Assembly (NCBI GenBank): GCA_024529925.1
Contig: JAFEUB010000719.1
Span: 263,501-327,500 of the forward strand
Direction: 5' to 3'
DNA: 64,000 nucleotides
Origin: Ophthalmolycus amberensis
Taxonomy: Eukaryota; Chordata; Actinopteri; Perciformes; Zoarcidae
Made by a program: the position numbers and the translations under genes. Of this stretch, positions 22,146 through 33,710 are shown one piece after another. The notes under the pieces are model-generated. The model was not told where the DNA came from, made no database searches, and worked only from the letters and a program-made list of their open reading frames with translations. Numbering within the stretch: the stretch's first letter is position 1; every line of letters starts with the position of its first letter.

Positions 22146-25062
22146 ATGTCCACCAGCGAGCGATTCGACTGCCATTACTGCAAAGACTCCCTGCTAGGGA
22201 AGAAGTACATAATGAAAGAGGACAAGCAGTACTGCACTAAGTGCTATGAGAACCTGTTCGCTAACAGCTGTGAGGGCTGCTCTTTAGCAATTGGCTGCAA
22301 CTGCAAGGTAAGGAAGCACCAATGTTACCCTGAAAGTAATTGCTTTTATGTCAGGAACTTTTAAAAACAGAAGGCGAGTTATGTGTATTTATTTCATGAT
22401 CTAAAAATAAGAAACATTTTAATGTATTTTGTTCCCTTTATGTCCTTTTAAAAACACCTAGATGTCATATTTTACTGGAAATTCACACGTCCAATAAATG
22501 ATGTGTTAAATATCCACAGGACATGTCTTACAAGGATCGCCACTGGCACGAGGAGTGTTTCAAGTGTGCGAAGTGCAGCCGCTCTTTGGCGGAAAAGGCC
22601 TTTGCCGCCAAGGATGATTTGTTACTTTGCACTGAATGCCACGCCCACGGTTATTCCTCCAAGTGCACCACCTGCAAGAAAACCGTCATGCCAGGTATGA
22701 CACGTTGGGATGATGATGGCGATGAATCGTCATCACCTTCAATCTATTTCGCGATACATTGCCACATTTACATTATTACACACATTAAATGTAATAATCA
22801 CATAAAGAGAGAAAAAAATAGATCCTTCAAAATAGACTTTTCTTCACAAGGTCAATTTTGTCCTGACGCACCGGATGGTTTGTTTACACAGAACCACCTG
22901 AGAGGCCGTCATTGAAAATGATTTGGAAAAGGTCGGGTACTTTCAAAAATACATGGCAGGCGATTGGATGAGCCATCTGTCAATGAAACTTGCAAAAACA
23001 TCCTTTCCATCAAGTAAAGCGTTTAGTGCTGTTCTGCTTTCCTTCTGCATTGAAGAAATACTCTCCAGTTCTGATATAACTGATGCTTTAGCAGCTACGC
23101 TAAATTGTCGGAGCTGCCATCGCGTAACACACACATAAGATACGCCTGAAGCCGCCAGTAGCTCCTCAGGGGATGCTTATTGGTCCGGTCATTGGATGGC
23201 CGGACATTAATTGAAGCCTGACAAGATGGATTTTAGCTGGAAGCTCGTATGATCTTATGCTCTTGTGATCTTGTGATTTTGTGATCTCATGTTATCGCAA
23301 GAATCCAGCTGCTGTGCAAGGTAACTCTTTAGTCGCTGTTCTTGACTTCCATCAGAAGTCCCTGTACTTCATTTTCTTACTTACCGTTTGTCCTAATTAA
23401 ATAAGTAAAACTCTTATATTTGTACGGTAAAGATGAAGCAACAGTCAGCAGCAGTTAGCTTAGCTTAGCACAAATACTGGAAACAAGGGGAAACAGCTAG
23501 CTTGGCTCTGTTCAATGGTAACAAAATCTGCTTACCAGCACCTCTAAAGCACCCTAATTCATTTTCATATTTCCAAAAATAGCAAACTATGTATTTAATT
23601 ATAGTATGACTAGTTAATGATTGAGGACTTTTGGACTAGACTGTGAGCTGATTTGTTGGTTAAACCTCTGATCAGACATAATTGATTATTGTTGCAATTC
23701 TCGATTTATTTATGAAATCTATTTAAATTTGAGATGTAATTTAAGTGGATTTGGGTTGGTAAATGATCCATATCAGTAATCAAATTAATTCATCTTTTTG
23801 TCATGCAAAGGTAATGTTAACAGTTGTAAGTTTTACAAAAAAGAAAACAATTCCAAAAGTTGAGAATGAAAATCTTGACCTTAGAAACAGCAGTTGACAA
23901 AACGATCTCATCGCAAAGTGCATTTAGTAGCTCTTCTCGAGCTTTCGATCATGTCACATGATCTTCGATCCTTAGTAGATGGAGTTTGCCCAGCTGTCAT
24001 AGAGTTGTAGATGTTGAAATGTAAAATGTTCTGGGCATTTTAAGGATTTTTTCATCCATGTTGGCTTAAAGGGTTGCGTGAAAATGCAAAAGTGAGGAAA
24101 AGACACATAAACATGTCAAACACTATACAGCGACGCAATTTCTTCCTTGTCTCCGCCCTACATATAAAGCAAGACTATTTTAGGCCGCAGTGTGTTTCTA
24201 TCAGAGGTACCATATGCTGACTAAGCTGCTCTCGTCTCCTGTGCCAGGATCCCGCAAAATGGAATACAAGGGGAACAGCTGGCATGAGACCTGCTTCCTG
24301 TGCCACCGCTGCCAGCAGCCAATAGGAACCAAGTCCTTCATCCCAAAAGACGACGGCTACTTCTGTGTGCCCTGCTTCGAGAAGCAGTTTGCCTACCAGT
24401 GCTGTGCTTGTAAGAAGGTAGGGTTACAGCTGAGTGTTTTATTTGCAGTAAACCCCCTGACTCAGGTGTTTTAATATCACTGACACGGTGGGCGCGTAAT
24501 AAAGGGATGCATAGTAAGAGGAATGTTTCTCTTTCTTTCACTCTTACCTTCACTGGCTTTGTGTTACCTCGAGGCCATCACAACAGGTGGAGTGACCTAC
24601 CAAGACAAGCCCTGGCACCGTGAGTGCTTCCTATGCATCAGCTGCAGGAAGCAGCTTTCGGGTCAGCGCTTCACCTCAAAGGAAAACTACCCCTACTGCC
24701 TCGAATGCTTCAGCAGCCTGTATGCAAAGAAGTGTGTTGGCTGCACTCAGCCCATCACCAGTGAGTCCCTGGCTGTGCTCATGTTTTCATTTACTCTGTG
24801 ACATGCAGTTCTCCTTTTATTTAAGGTCTTTATTGGCATTTGTGTTGGACCTGTCAGATTAACCCGGTGAAGATTTTGCATTAACCTGCACATTATGTTG
24901 CTGTGTGCAGGTCTGGCAGGGGCCAAGTACATCTCCTTTGAGGAACGCCAATGGCACAGCGAGTGCTTCACCTGCATTCAGTGCTCCGTGTCGCTGGTTG
25001 GACGCGGCTTCCTCACCCAGCGCGACAACGTCATGTGCACCGACTGCGGCAGAGAGAAGTGA
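22146..25062 (+). CDS. fhl5: Four and a half LIM domains protein 5
   Basis: An adaptor protein of four and a half LIM zinc fingers. In mammals FHL5 (ACT) is a coactivator of CREM/CREB-type factors. Exons 22146-22307, 22520-22694, 24248-24417, 24574-24760 and 24911-25062 join in phase to 281 aa, against 284 in human. The half LIM (CHYC...CTKC) is followed by four LIM domains, each with the Cys-x2-Cys, His/Trp-His and Cys-x2-Cys spacing (for example DRHWHEECFKCAKC, GNSWHETCFLCHRC, DKPWHRECFLCISC and ERQWHSECFTCIQC). It is FHL5 rather than FHL1-3 mainly because it lies beside fut9 and manea as in mammals; the sequence fits this (LLGKKY, AAKDDLLLCTEC). All zinc ligands I checked are present and no frame break is seen. 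Upstream non-coding exons were not identified. Confidence 0.93.
22695..24247 (+). other. fhl5: fhl5 intron 2 with dispersed repeats
   Basis: This intron is non-coding. It contains a repeat family A segment (about 23436-23568, 'gttagcttagcttagcaca' and 'ggaaacagctagcttggctctg') and, at 23600-23705, a fragment that resembles family B. Confidence 0.6.
23436..23568. repeat. Dispersed repeat family A, right-part copy
   Basis: The segment carries 'gttagcttagcttagcaca', 'tactggaaacaaggggaaac' and 'accagcacctctaaagc', words that follow one another in a repeat widespread in percomorph fish. It complements the left-part copy near 16548-16640. Confidence 0.65.
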
Positions 25063-25640
25063 CCTCTCCCTGAAGGAGTCAAAGGTTTATCCCAATAAGA
25101 AAGAGTGCTCCTGTTCTGATACAGATGTTGTGTATCAATGAACATTTCTACTTTGCATGCCTGGCACATGAACAAACTCTGGATGTCAAATGTTTATTTT
25201 GTTGTTGTAAATGACAAATAGCTCTTTCACAATGCCCAAATACAAGAAACTATGATGTTTCCATAAAGATAAGCATGAATCTTTAAAGTTAGGATGCCTT
25301 TGTTCTTCACAAACTTTCATTTTTGACAAGGATGAAATTATGTTATTATTGTTATTATTAATATTTTAATTGTATTACTGTAATATTATCAATTAATGGA
25401 TTAACGTCTGAGTTAAGATTTGAAACTGTCTTTTCTCTTATATGACAGTAAACTGAATATTTTTGGATTCTTGACTGTTAGACAGATAACAAAAAAAACA
25501 TTTTGAAGAACTTATTTTTTTTCTGACATTATGGACAAAATGATGACTGGATTAATCAATATAACAATAATAATTGTTAATGCATGCATGAGTTATGCTG
25601 CTCTCTTATGAAATACTTAAAGGTTGTTGCAATAAAGGCC
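25063..25640 (+). other. fhl5: fhl5 3'UTR
   Basis: AT-rich sequence follows the TGA at 25060-25062, with AATAAA at 25631-25636. Part of it (25438-25600) is a diverged repeat family B copy, so the repeat may form the end of the transcript. Confidence 0.5.
25438..25600. repeat. Dispersed repeat family B, copy 2
   Basis: The words 'ttggattcttgactgttagaca', 'ttctgacatta' and 'ggattaatcaat' match, in order, those at 5768-6086 and 61314-61455. The copy is diverged and AT-expanded. Confidence 0.5.
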
Positions 25641-26320
25641 TTTCTATATCGTGCTGAAATGGAATTCATTCTAGTCTGTTGCTCATCGTAATATGTCTTA
25701 TTCTGTTCCAAGAAGTGAGTCGTCTGCTGTCAGTTTAGGGCTGACACAAAGTTTAGCATAACAGATATAGCTGTGATGGTAGGTTTGAAATCCACATCTT
25801 TTTATGACCATCACCATTTCGACAATCATTGCTGTAAAACTAACCTCTGTTGCCTCTTGACCTCATCACGCCCAACTCGCTCATGTTGTAAACAAACTGA
25901 GCGTGACCATATATGCCATGATCAGCAGATAACTTGCTCTTCTACTTGTCCATTATCTAACCAAAGTAGAATACAAGTGACTGTAAATTGTGGGCATCTC
26001 AAAATATCTGTCCTTCTTACCACACTTTTGATACTTGTAAAAGTTGGTTTTCTTGGTGAGGCCACTGGATGAGTTGTGTAAGTGTCCTCACATGCTACGA
26101 TGAGTGGTGCAAAAATGCTGACACAGATTTCCTGACAGGATATAGTCACATGGGGAGGTGAAACTACTTCACAAACAAAGGAATCGGAGAGGAAAGTAGA
26201 ACTGCAGAGAGGTAGGGACGTCTCATTTGTCATATTTCACAGAAGATCTGTAGCTTTAATTTAAGCAGATACATTTTCTATTTTTACCTGACAAAAATCC
26301 AACATCCTTAAATATCTGCA
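25641..26320. other. Intergenic, fhl5 to tgfbrap1-like
   Basis: This spacer of under 700 bases must contain, or be close to, the promoter and leader of the next gene. No TATA box or CpG cluster stands out. Confidence 0.5.
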
Positions 26321-29300
26321 ATGGCTTTTAGAGCATTTACACAAACACACGTCTATGAAAAGCAATCAGCCTCAAAAGAAAAGGACAAATCCAGCATCCA
26401 GTGCATTGAGTGCTATGACCGAAATGTGTATATTGGGACCAAAGAGGCAACGGTCCTGCATCTCATCCTTCCCAGTGGCACAGATAGAGACCCGATTCCA
26501 GGCCAGAGCAAAATTAGAGAGTGTAGGGTGAGAAAACTAGGCTCAAGCAACCAAGTTGCCCAACTGAGGGTAGTCCCAATCTTCAACCATCTGCTGGTCC
26601 TGTGGGACCGGAGCGTTACTGCCCTCAACATGTTCTCCTTAGAGCCTGTTCCGGCCCTCAAGAAGATCCAGCATGTGTATTTGTTCGAGGTGTGTGACTC
26701 ATTGCTCGCAGCCCAGGCAGAATGTGTGGAGATGGTGACTTCCTCCAGCCGCAGGAAGGTGATCCGGATCCACGTGGTGGGAGTGGACAGGTGGGACGTT
26801 GTAAGAGAAATCCCGCTGCTCCAGGACCCTGTGGCCTTGGCGGTGGATGGTGCCTGTGTGTGTATAGGTACCAGCGACAGGTATCTCCTCTGTGATATTC
26901 GGACTGGGAGCAGCGATGAGCTTTTTCCTCACAATCACAGCAGACAGCGTGTCATTGTAACCTCAATGGGACGAGGGGAATTTCTCCTGAACGGGCCTGA
27001 ATCTTTGGGTAAGAGCTGCCTAAATGGTAAAAGTTGTTTTACAGACTGTCAATCACAGACATCCTCCTGTTACATTACTGTATATGCTTCCTTTCAAAAG
27101 CAGCTATGCAGTTAATCATCTCATACCACTCCCCCATATACCCATGTTGCCAGAGGATATTTGTTTTGCCAAGATATCATTACTCCATCCTCATCCCTCA
27201 GGCATGTTTGTGATGAAGACAGGGATATGCCAGCGCCCTCCCCTGCAGTGGCCTCAGGAGGTGCTGGCAGCCGGAGTATGTTTCCCTTACATCCTAACCC
27301 TGCAGCCCCAAGTGCTGTCTGTCTACAGCATGATAGATCAGCAGTGCAAACAGACTGTGAGTCTCAGCGGAGCGAAGGGTCTGCTCTCCACATCAGGTAG
27401 ACCAGTCAACATCAATTCGTCACCTAATCCTGCCAGATTTCAGACCGAACGGCTGTCAAATTGTGGTTTTGTTTTGAAAAATGTCGCTGTGTCTGTCTCA
27501 GCTTGCACCGATTCAGTCAATCATTCTGACACCTACTGTTCCTACTCGCTGAAACAGTGTTTCTGAAAACCCAAAACAAATCTCCCCTCAGATGGTGTGT
27601 TAGTGTTCACAGAGAGAGACATTTTCAGCCTGCGTCTGGTGCCACTCAAAGAGCAGATCGAGGCACTTGTGAGGCATGAGAGGTTTGAGGAGGCCTTATT
27701 GCTGCTGGATGGAGTTCAAGGCCATCGTCCACTTGACTCATACAAGGTGAAATTCAATTTGTCAACACATACACATCCCTGCTTTGAAATCTAGGTTTCT
27801 AACATTCTTCTTCTCAAGGGTTACAAAACAAGTCCTGAGGATAGCTGAATGACACGGAATAATGAATAGCATTTCTCCTTTACCTTAAACTTAAAACCCT
27901 TTTTCTCAACTTCCCTTTTCCTGTATTGTCTGCCTTCGTAAGACAACCTTCAGTGCTGCAATAATTTGACCATTTTATAGATTCATACGTGTAGATAATA
28001 TGCATGCAGTACAACCCCATCTGGCATTGCATCAGAGTGTTTCAATTTAATATTTCATCACTGTAGAGCAGATTGAAGTAGGCTGTCCAGGCGTAGATGG
28101 ACGACATTGTTGCAAGCTTGTAGGTGTATTCCAGTTGGATGAATGCAACTGAGGACAGCAGATGGTGTCTGAGATTTAGTGTAATCTGTGCCACATCTCA
28201 TGTTACAGGTTAGAGGTGATGGTGTTAGAACTTACACGCAGATGAGTCACTCCTTACAATTTGTCTGGTTTTGTGTATTTTTAATAAAGTAACAGTCTTC
28301 TGCCTCACTGAAGTAGGCTCACACATTGGTGCTTTGAATATGTTTACCCATTGCGTTCCTGGTTTTAAGATCTGTTTTCTTTACTGGCAGGAGCTGCAGA
28401 AGGCCGTCACTTGCCTCGCTGGATTCGTTCATTTTTACCAGGAGGGCTTTTCTGAGGCCAGGGATCTATTCATGTGAGAGTAAAACCCCGTTCACGACAC
28501 CCTAGATTCAAGGCTAAATCGCAGCACGCTGTACACTAATAGGGGAATTTTGTGAATAGTGGGTATTTTCTGCTGAATTCTACACTTAATTCGAACACAA
28601 ATCAATGCTCATTACAGTACGGGTGAGCTGGACCCCAGAGAAATCATCCGCCTCTACCCTGACTTCCAGTCGTGTCTCAGCAACGAATTTCAATCCCAGC
28701 TTGATCAACTGAACAAGGGCAGGGATCTCCAGGTGCTTTGCCAAGGTGACAGGAAGACATTTCATCATTACCTGGCCTTCCTGGGAGACTTCCTCAGAGC
28801 AGTCAGGGGGACGGAGCAAGGCTTGAAGTGCAGTAAGGAGGTGGACTGCGCCCTCCTGAGGCTGTGTGTAGAACTGGGAGACACTGAAAATCTGCAGCAG
28901 CTTGTGGCATTTCCCAATGTGTGCAGGCTGGACCACTGTGTTCCTGTTTTGGAGCAACACAGCAGGTTTAAACAAATGATTATTTGTCGAGTAGGTGATG
29001 TGTAGTCACAAATGTGGTTTGTTTAAATGTCAAATTATTCTTAAAAGGAAAAGTACCAATTCAATATCTGAGATATTTTGTCGAATTTGCTCAATTTCTG
29101 ATGGACCATTTCCTGTGTGATCTCTCTTTATCTACAGATATTTTGCATTAGGTTCCCTCTATCAAAGCCATGGAAATCACGTTGATGCAATTAAGGTATC
29201 AATTCCCAACAAACTCAACATATTTATATAGAAACGTGATGTATAAAAATGTCATTTTTAGCCTTTTATATTATTCCAGACTTGGGTGAAAATTGCAGAT

Positions 29301-30704
29301 GGCCTCCACAAAGACCCGTCTTGCTCAGATGTTTATGGACATATCGTGTGGACCCTCAGTCAACTGCAAGACAGAGATGCTGTGTGGAAATTTGCAGACT
29401 GGACTCTTCAAAGAAACCAGGAGGTGCCTTTTTCCCTTCTTCATGCTCCCAACTGACTGCAGAGGGAAGAGTTGAACAATCAATGTGTTATGGATATAAA
29501 CACGCAGCAAAACGACACCTACATTGCTTTTCTTATAAGAAAATGATTGGTAATGAAATATCCAGTAACAGTTTTTCTTTATTTAAAAAAAGATAGGGGT
29601 GCAGATCTTCAACAAGCGTCAACCAGATGATCGATTTGAGACACAAGATGTCCTTGCTCTCGTGGAGAAGTACCCACTGGCGTTGCTTTTGTATCTTGAG
29701 TTCTTAATCCATGACTTGAACAGTGAGGTAGGCAGCAGCAGCTAATCTAATATCCCCGACTCCTTTATTGAATGCACTGAGACATGATTGTGTAATCTGC
29801 CCCCAGGAGGAGAAACATCACAACCGCCTGGCCCTGGCATATGTTACTCAGTCGCTGCGAGAGGAAGAGGAATCAGATTTGAGGAAGACCAGAGGGAAGT
29901 TGCAGCAGCTGCTATGGGAATCCAGATTTTATGACGTCTCCACTGTATATGGTGTGTGGGCGGCCCTTTGATGAAATAAATCATTACTGTATTGTGATTA
30001 AATTTGATTGCATTATTCTCATTGCAGAGAGAGTCGAGTCAGCAACCCTGAACATAGAGAAAGCCATTCTCCTCGGTAGGACCGGTGGACACTTTGAGGC
30101 ACTGCAGGTGCTTGTTCACCAGGAGGGAAACCTCCAAGCTGCAGAGGCCTACTGCGGCAGGGCTGCCCAGGGCCGGGACACACAGTTCAGGCAGACGCTG
30201 CTGCTCACCCTGCTCCAAATCTACCTGAGCTCCGAGGATCACAGCAGCGCTGCCGCGGATCTGCTCAACAACAACCCTCGGGTCCTTGCAGCAGAGAAGG
30301 TCATCCAGCTCCTGCCTGATTCCTGGTCTGTTCAACTGGTCTCCCAGTTCTTAGTTGGATCCCTCAGAGAAACATTCCACCAGAGGCGGATGGCGGAGCT
30401 GCAAAAGGCTCTGTTACAGGCAGAGCTCACCCGGCACAAGGTCATTTGGGTGAGTTTAATGACATTATGTTATTTGTTTTTTTCATTCCATGAACATTGT
30501 GTGTGTTCTTGTTTCCTTCGTATTCTTCACCTCGCTGTTTATGTCCTCTCTCCTCTGCAGATGCAGGCCTCAAAAACAAAGGTCAGACTGGATAAGGGGC
30601 AGAAGTGTAAGGTTTGTCAGAGAGAGCTTGCAGAGCCACAGTTTGCCTGTAACCTCACTGGTGAGCTGACGCACACAAGCTGTCCTGTTCTTTTCTCACC
30701 GTAA
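26321..30704 (+). CDS. TGFBRAP1/Vps3-like vacuolar sorting protein (divergent paralogue)
   Basis: Related to TGF-beta receptor-associated protein 1, the Vps3 subunit of the CORVET tether on early endosomes. Eleven exons join in phase: 26321-27008, 27202-27396, 27592-27746, 28391-28473, 28618-28965, 29138-29195, 29280-29423, 29593-29727, 29807-29951, 30028-30449 and 30561-30704, giving 838 aa against about 860 for human TGFBRAP1. Residues about 15-300 form the CNH domain (SIQCIECYDRNVYIGT, NHLLVLWDRSV, LEPVPALKKI and SMIDQQCKQT match TGFBRAP1). An alpha-helical vacuolar-sorting region follows (ERDIFSLRLVPLKEQIEALV, YFALGSLYQ, EVGVQIF-like EIGVQIF). A short Cys-rich end (CKVCQRELAEP...HTSC) resembles the Vps39/TGFBRAP1 zinc region. 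By eye, identity to human TGFBRAP1 is well below what I would expect of a direct fish orthologue, so this is read as a paralogue. No frame break is seen. It lies about 1.3 kb after fhl5, on the same strand. Confidence 0.9.
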
Positions 30705-33579
30705 AGACACCAACCGATAAAGCAAATGACTGTATGTTTATGCAAATATGTGCATCTCTGCACTCTTGAGGATCACATGAATTACTAGCCAGATAAGTAT
30801 CTGCATCCTACCCGATCATTTTTCTAGTTTACACTGTTTCATCGAGACAAACTGTACAAGGATGCAATTCATGGGCCTAAAACTTAATACTTTGTGTAAA
30901 TAACTGGTTTCAAGATGCAAAAGAGCAAGCAGTGCACTTTTTCAGGGCGGCATGTCTGAGCTATTTCCTAGAGACATTGTAGACAGCAATAGCTATAAAG
31001 TGGAGGACACTCAGGGGCATATATTCACTGATCAGACAGTGGTGTTTAACATGGAAACCACCTGTGGTCAATCTGATGACCAAAAGGAATTTCCCCATCT
31101 TGCATGGTTGTATATATATGGTTCATGGTTTCCACTGACTGTGTGTATTTGCCTGCGTAAAGCTGTAAATAGAAAGTCAACAACTGAGAGGTTACACGTG
31201 AGAGACTTTTTTTATTCAGCTTGTACATTAATATACATTTATGACCGCCCCAAAAAACACAATTACAGGTTTAAAAATGAAAAGCAAACAGGTTGTCTTT
31301 GCAGTGTATGGAACATGAAATCAGAATCAATTTTTAGCAACGTCAGCCACATATCATTGAGGCAACATAACAGACATGTAGGCTACTCCAAATAATAACA
31401 CACACACTCCAGTATGTCCACATGTACAGTATGAAAATCCTATATCATTAACCTCCGAAGCCCTTTCCCTAAAAAAACACCTAAAATAACAACCAAAAAT
31501 GAATCAAACTCATATGCACATTTATGGTCTCCTTTAAAAAGGTAAGATGATAATTAATATGAATCCATTGTAAGTCAACCTGTTTATATTACCACTCCAG
31601 AATAGATGGAGATGCAATAAAGGAAAGAAATACGATTTTTGTCCTCGCCTATATTTAATCTTGATTTTAAGACAATATCACCATAGCCAAGATCCCGGGG
31701 GTAATGATGCTATTTTATGTACTTCATCTTATTTGTTACTACAACCGGGACTGAACATTTTATGAAAATACACTAAAATACAGCATGGTCTCCATGTTTT
31801 GGCTCTGTTTAAAAATAAATCTCACAAAAACATTGGAATAATAACAAACACATGAATGATGAATGATGATCAGTATTATACAACTGAAGAGTTCCACGAT
31901 ATACAGTAGACAAATCGATAAAGGCAGCGGTGCTCTATGAGATATCCACAGATTTGTCTCAGCAAGTTGAACAGACGTATATAAAGCCAGACTTGCCACC
32001 AAGTCAGTCCAACTTGACTAAGATGGCTGCTGACAGACTGCTCCCTGAGGTTCACTGTGACTTCCAGTCAGACCAAGCTTTACTGTAGATCTGTAAGTTA
32101 CTCAAATCTGCCGGTTTTGGTGAAAAATCTGTGACATATTTTGCCAAGAACATCGGCATATGTCAATGGGACTGTAAAATGTGATGTTTGACTTCTTCAT
32201 TTCCAGTTAAAAGTGGACCCTGTGTGTTTCAAGTTGTGTGTTTATGTGCTTTAGAAAGTGTGGGATTTCTAGTTTCGTGCAACTTGATATTAAAATACTT
32301 TGTAATCAGACGTAAAATACACAGTTGATTTATGGATTCTGAAAGTTGGAGAACCCATGTTTTTAAAACAGTATCGCATGCATATTGACCATCTTCTTCC
32401 ACCGTATCCTTTTGTAACTACGCCACAGGGATGAACATAGCTCAGAGGACATTAAAGATGTATTTGTCTATTTTTGTTGTAATTCAGTCATTAAGGCTAT
32501 AGCAGAGTCTTTTTTTATCCTGATCCTGCATGTTGGGTCAAAGGTTAAGGAGACGCCTTGAGGAGCTGGAACAGCAACAGTTGTGCATTTGACTGGACTG
32601 CTTGCAAGTGTTGAGTGTTTTTGGGCCTGGGGTGAGTGACTAATTGCAGTGTAGATAAACAGTGAATTATGAGCATGTTGGAGGAGATTATCTCTTTGTG
32701 ATGTCCTTGCTAAGATGTCTTCCGTTTTTTTATTCATATGAAGTTTTTGTGGGACTTTTTCATTGCTCCCACTGAGAGTTGTGCACATTTAATCTTTCAT
32801 GGTGTGGGTGTTACAGCATGCAGCTCTTTGTGAGTGTAACTAGGATCTTTGATCTGAGATTGGAGTGTATATATTTAACCTCTGACTCATATAAATAAAC
32901 GGACTCATATCACAGAAAACACAAGAAAACCACATACCTAGCCTTTCTCTTTTATGTGGTTGCATGAAAAATTGCCACGTCCACTCTTCCATATCTTCTC
33001 CTTGTAATTTTGATAATCTATGCATTTCATTTTGATCTAGTGTTAAGTCATTGTAAGCACTCCTGGATAAACAGCTGCAATGTAAAAACGCAAAGCATCA
33101 ACTTCTTTGTGACTTTGAGATGTGAAGGAGCCTCGCGGTTTATATGGACTGACTGTAAGGGCTGCTGCTCTGTGATTGGCTGATCTTTGGGCAGTGCCTG
33201 ATGACCAGTGACCACTGGGTGGACCCGAGGCCAGGATTATCTCCTCTTCCTCCCTCTCAAGGACATCCTCAGAGAGCATTAATGTTGTTTGGTACATTTG
33301 CGGTTATGCTGTGCCTCAAACATGTTTTTCTCATCTTTGATCTTGACCAACAACCATAAGCAACCAAAAGGTAAAAATATACAGACATAAGTACAAAAAC
33401 ACCTTCTTCTACCTAAATTAAGAAACCAATTTGGTGCATTTAAATGATACGTAATATTTACTTTTCTTACTTGATGCACTTAGATCCCCCTCTCATTGTA
33501 TATAAGAAGTTCATATCTGTCGCTCATGTTCATGTGAATGTAAAACTCTTGCAATCTGGAGTTCAGTACAGTAGGTGGG
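30705..33579. other. tgfbrap1-like 3' flank and intergenic
   Basis: The start of this stretch is probably 3'UTR, and AATAAA occurs at 31616-31621. No further gene is recognised. The frame at 30952-31395 has no conserved features and an AT-rich, repeat-like composition. Confidence 0.5.
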
Positions 33580-33580
33580 G

Positions 33581-33710
33581 GCTCTGGGACCCTGCAGGGT
33601 GCTCTAGGTCACAGCAGGGGGCTCTGGGTCACTGCAGGGTACTGTGGGTCCCCGCAGGGTGCTCTGGGTCACTGCAGGGTGCTCTGGGTCACTGCAGGGT
33701 GCTCTGGGTC
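33581..33710. repeat. 20-bp minisatellite, about 6.5 units
   Basis: The unit 'gctctgggtcactgcagggt' repeats head to tail at 33581, 33601, 33621, 33641, 33661 and 33681, with a half unit from 33701. The last two full units are identical and the first four carry one to five changes. The block is GC-rich in an AT-rich setting. The unit length is not a multiple of three, so the open frame across it is not a repeat protein. Confidence 0.95.

Noticed and set aside
30952..31395. 147-codon frame downstream of the tgfbrap1-like gene
   Set aside because: No conserved motif, AT-rich and repeat-like composition, and no exon partner. More likely 3'UTR or spacer.
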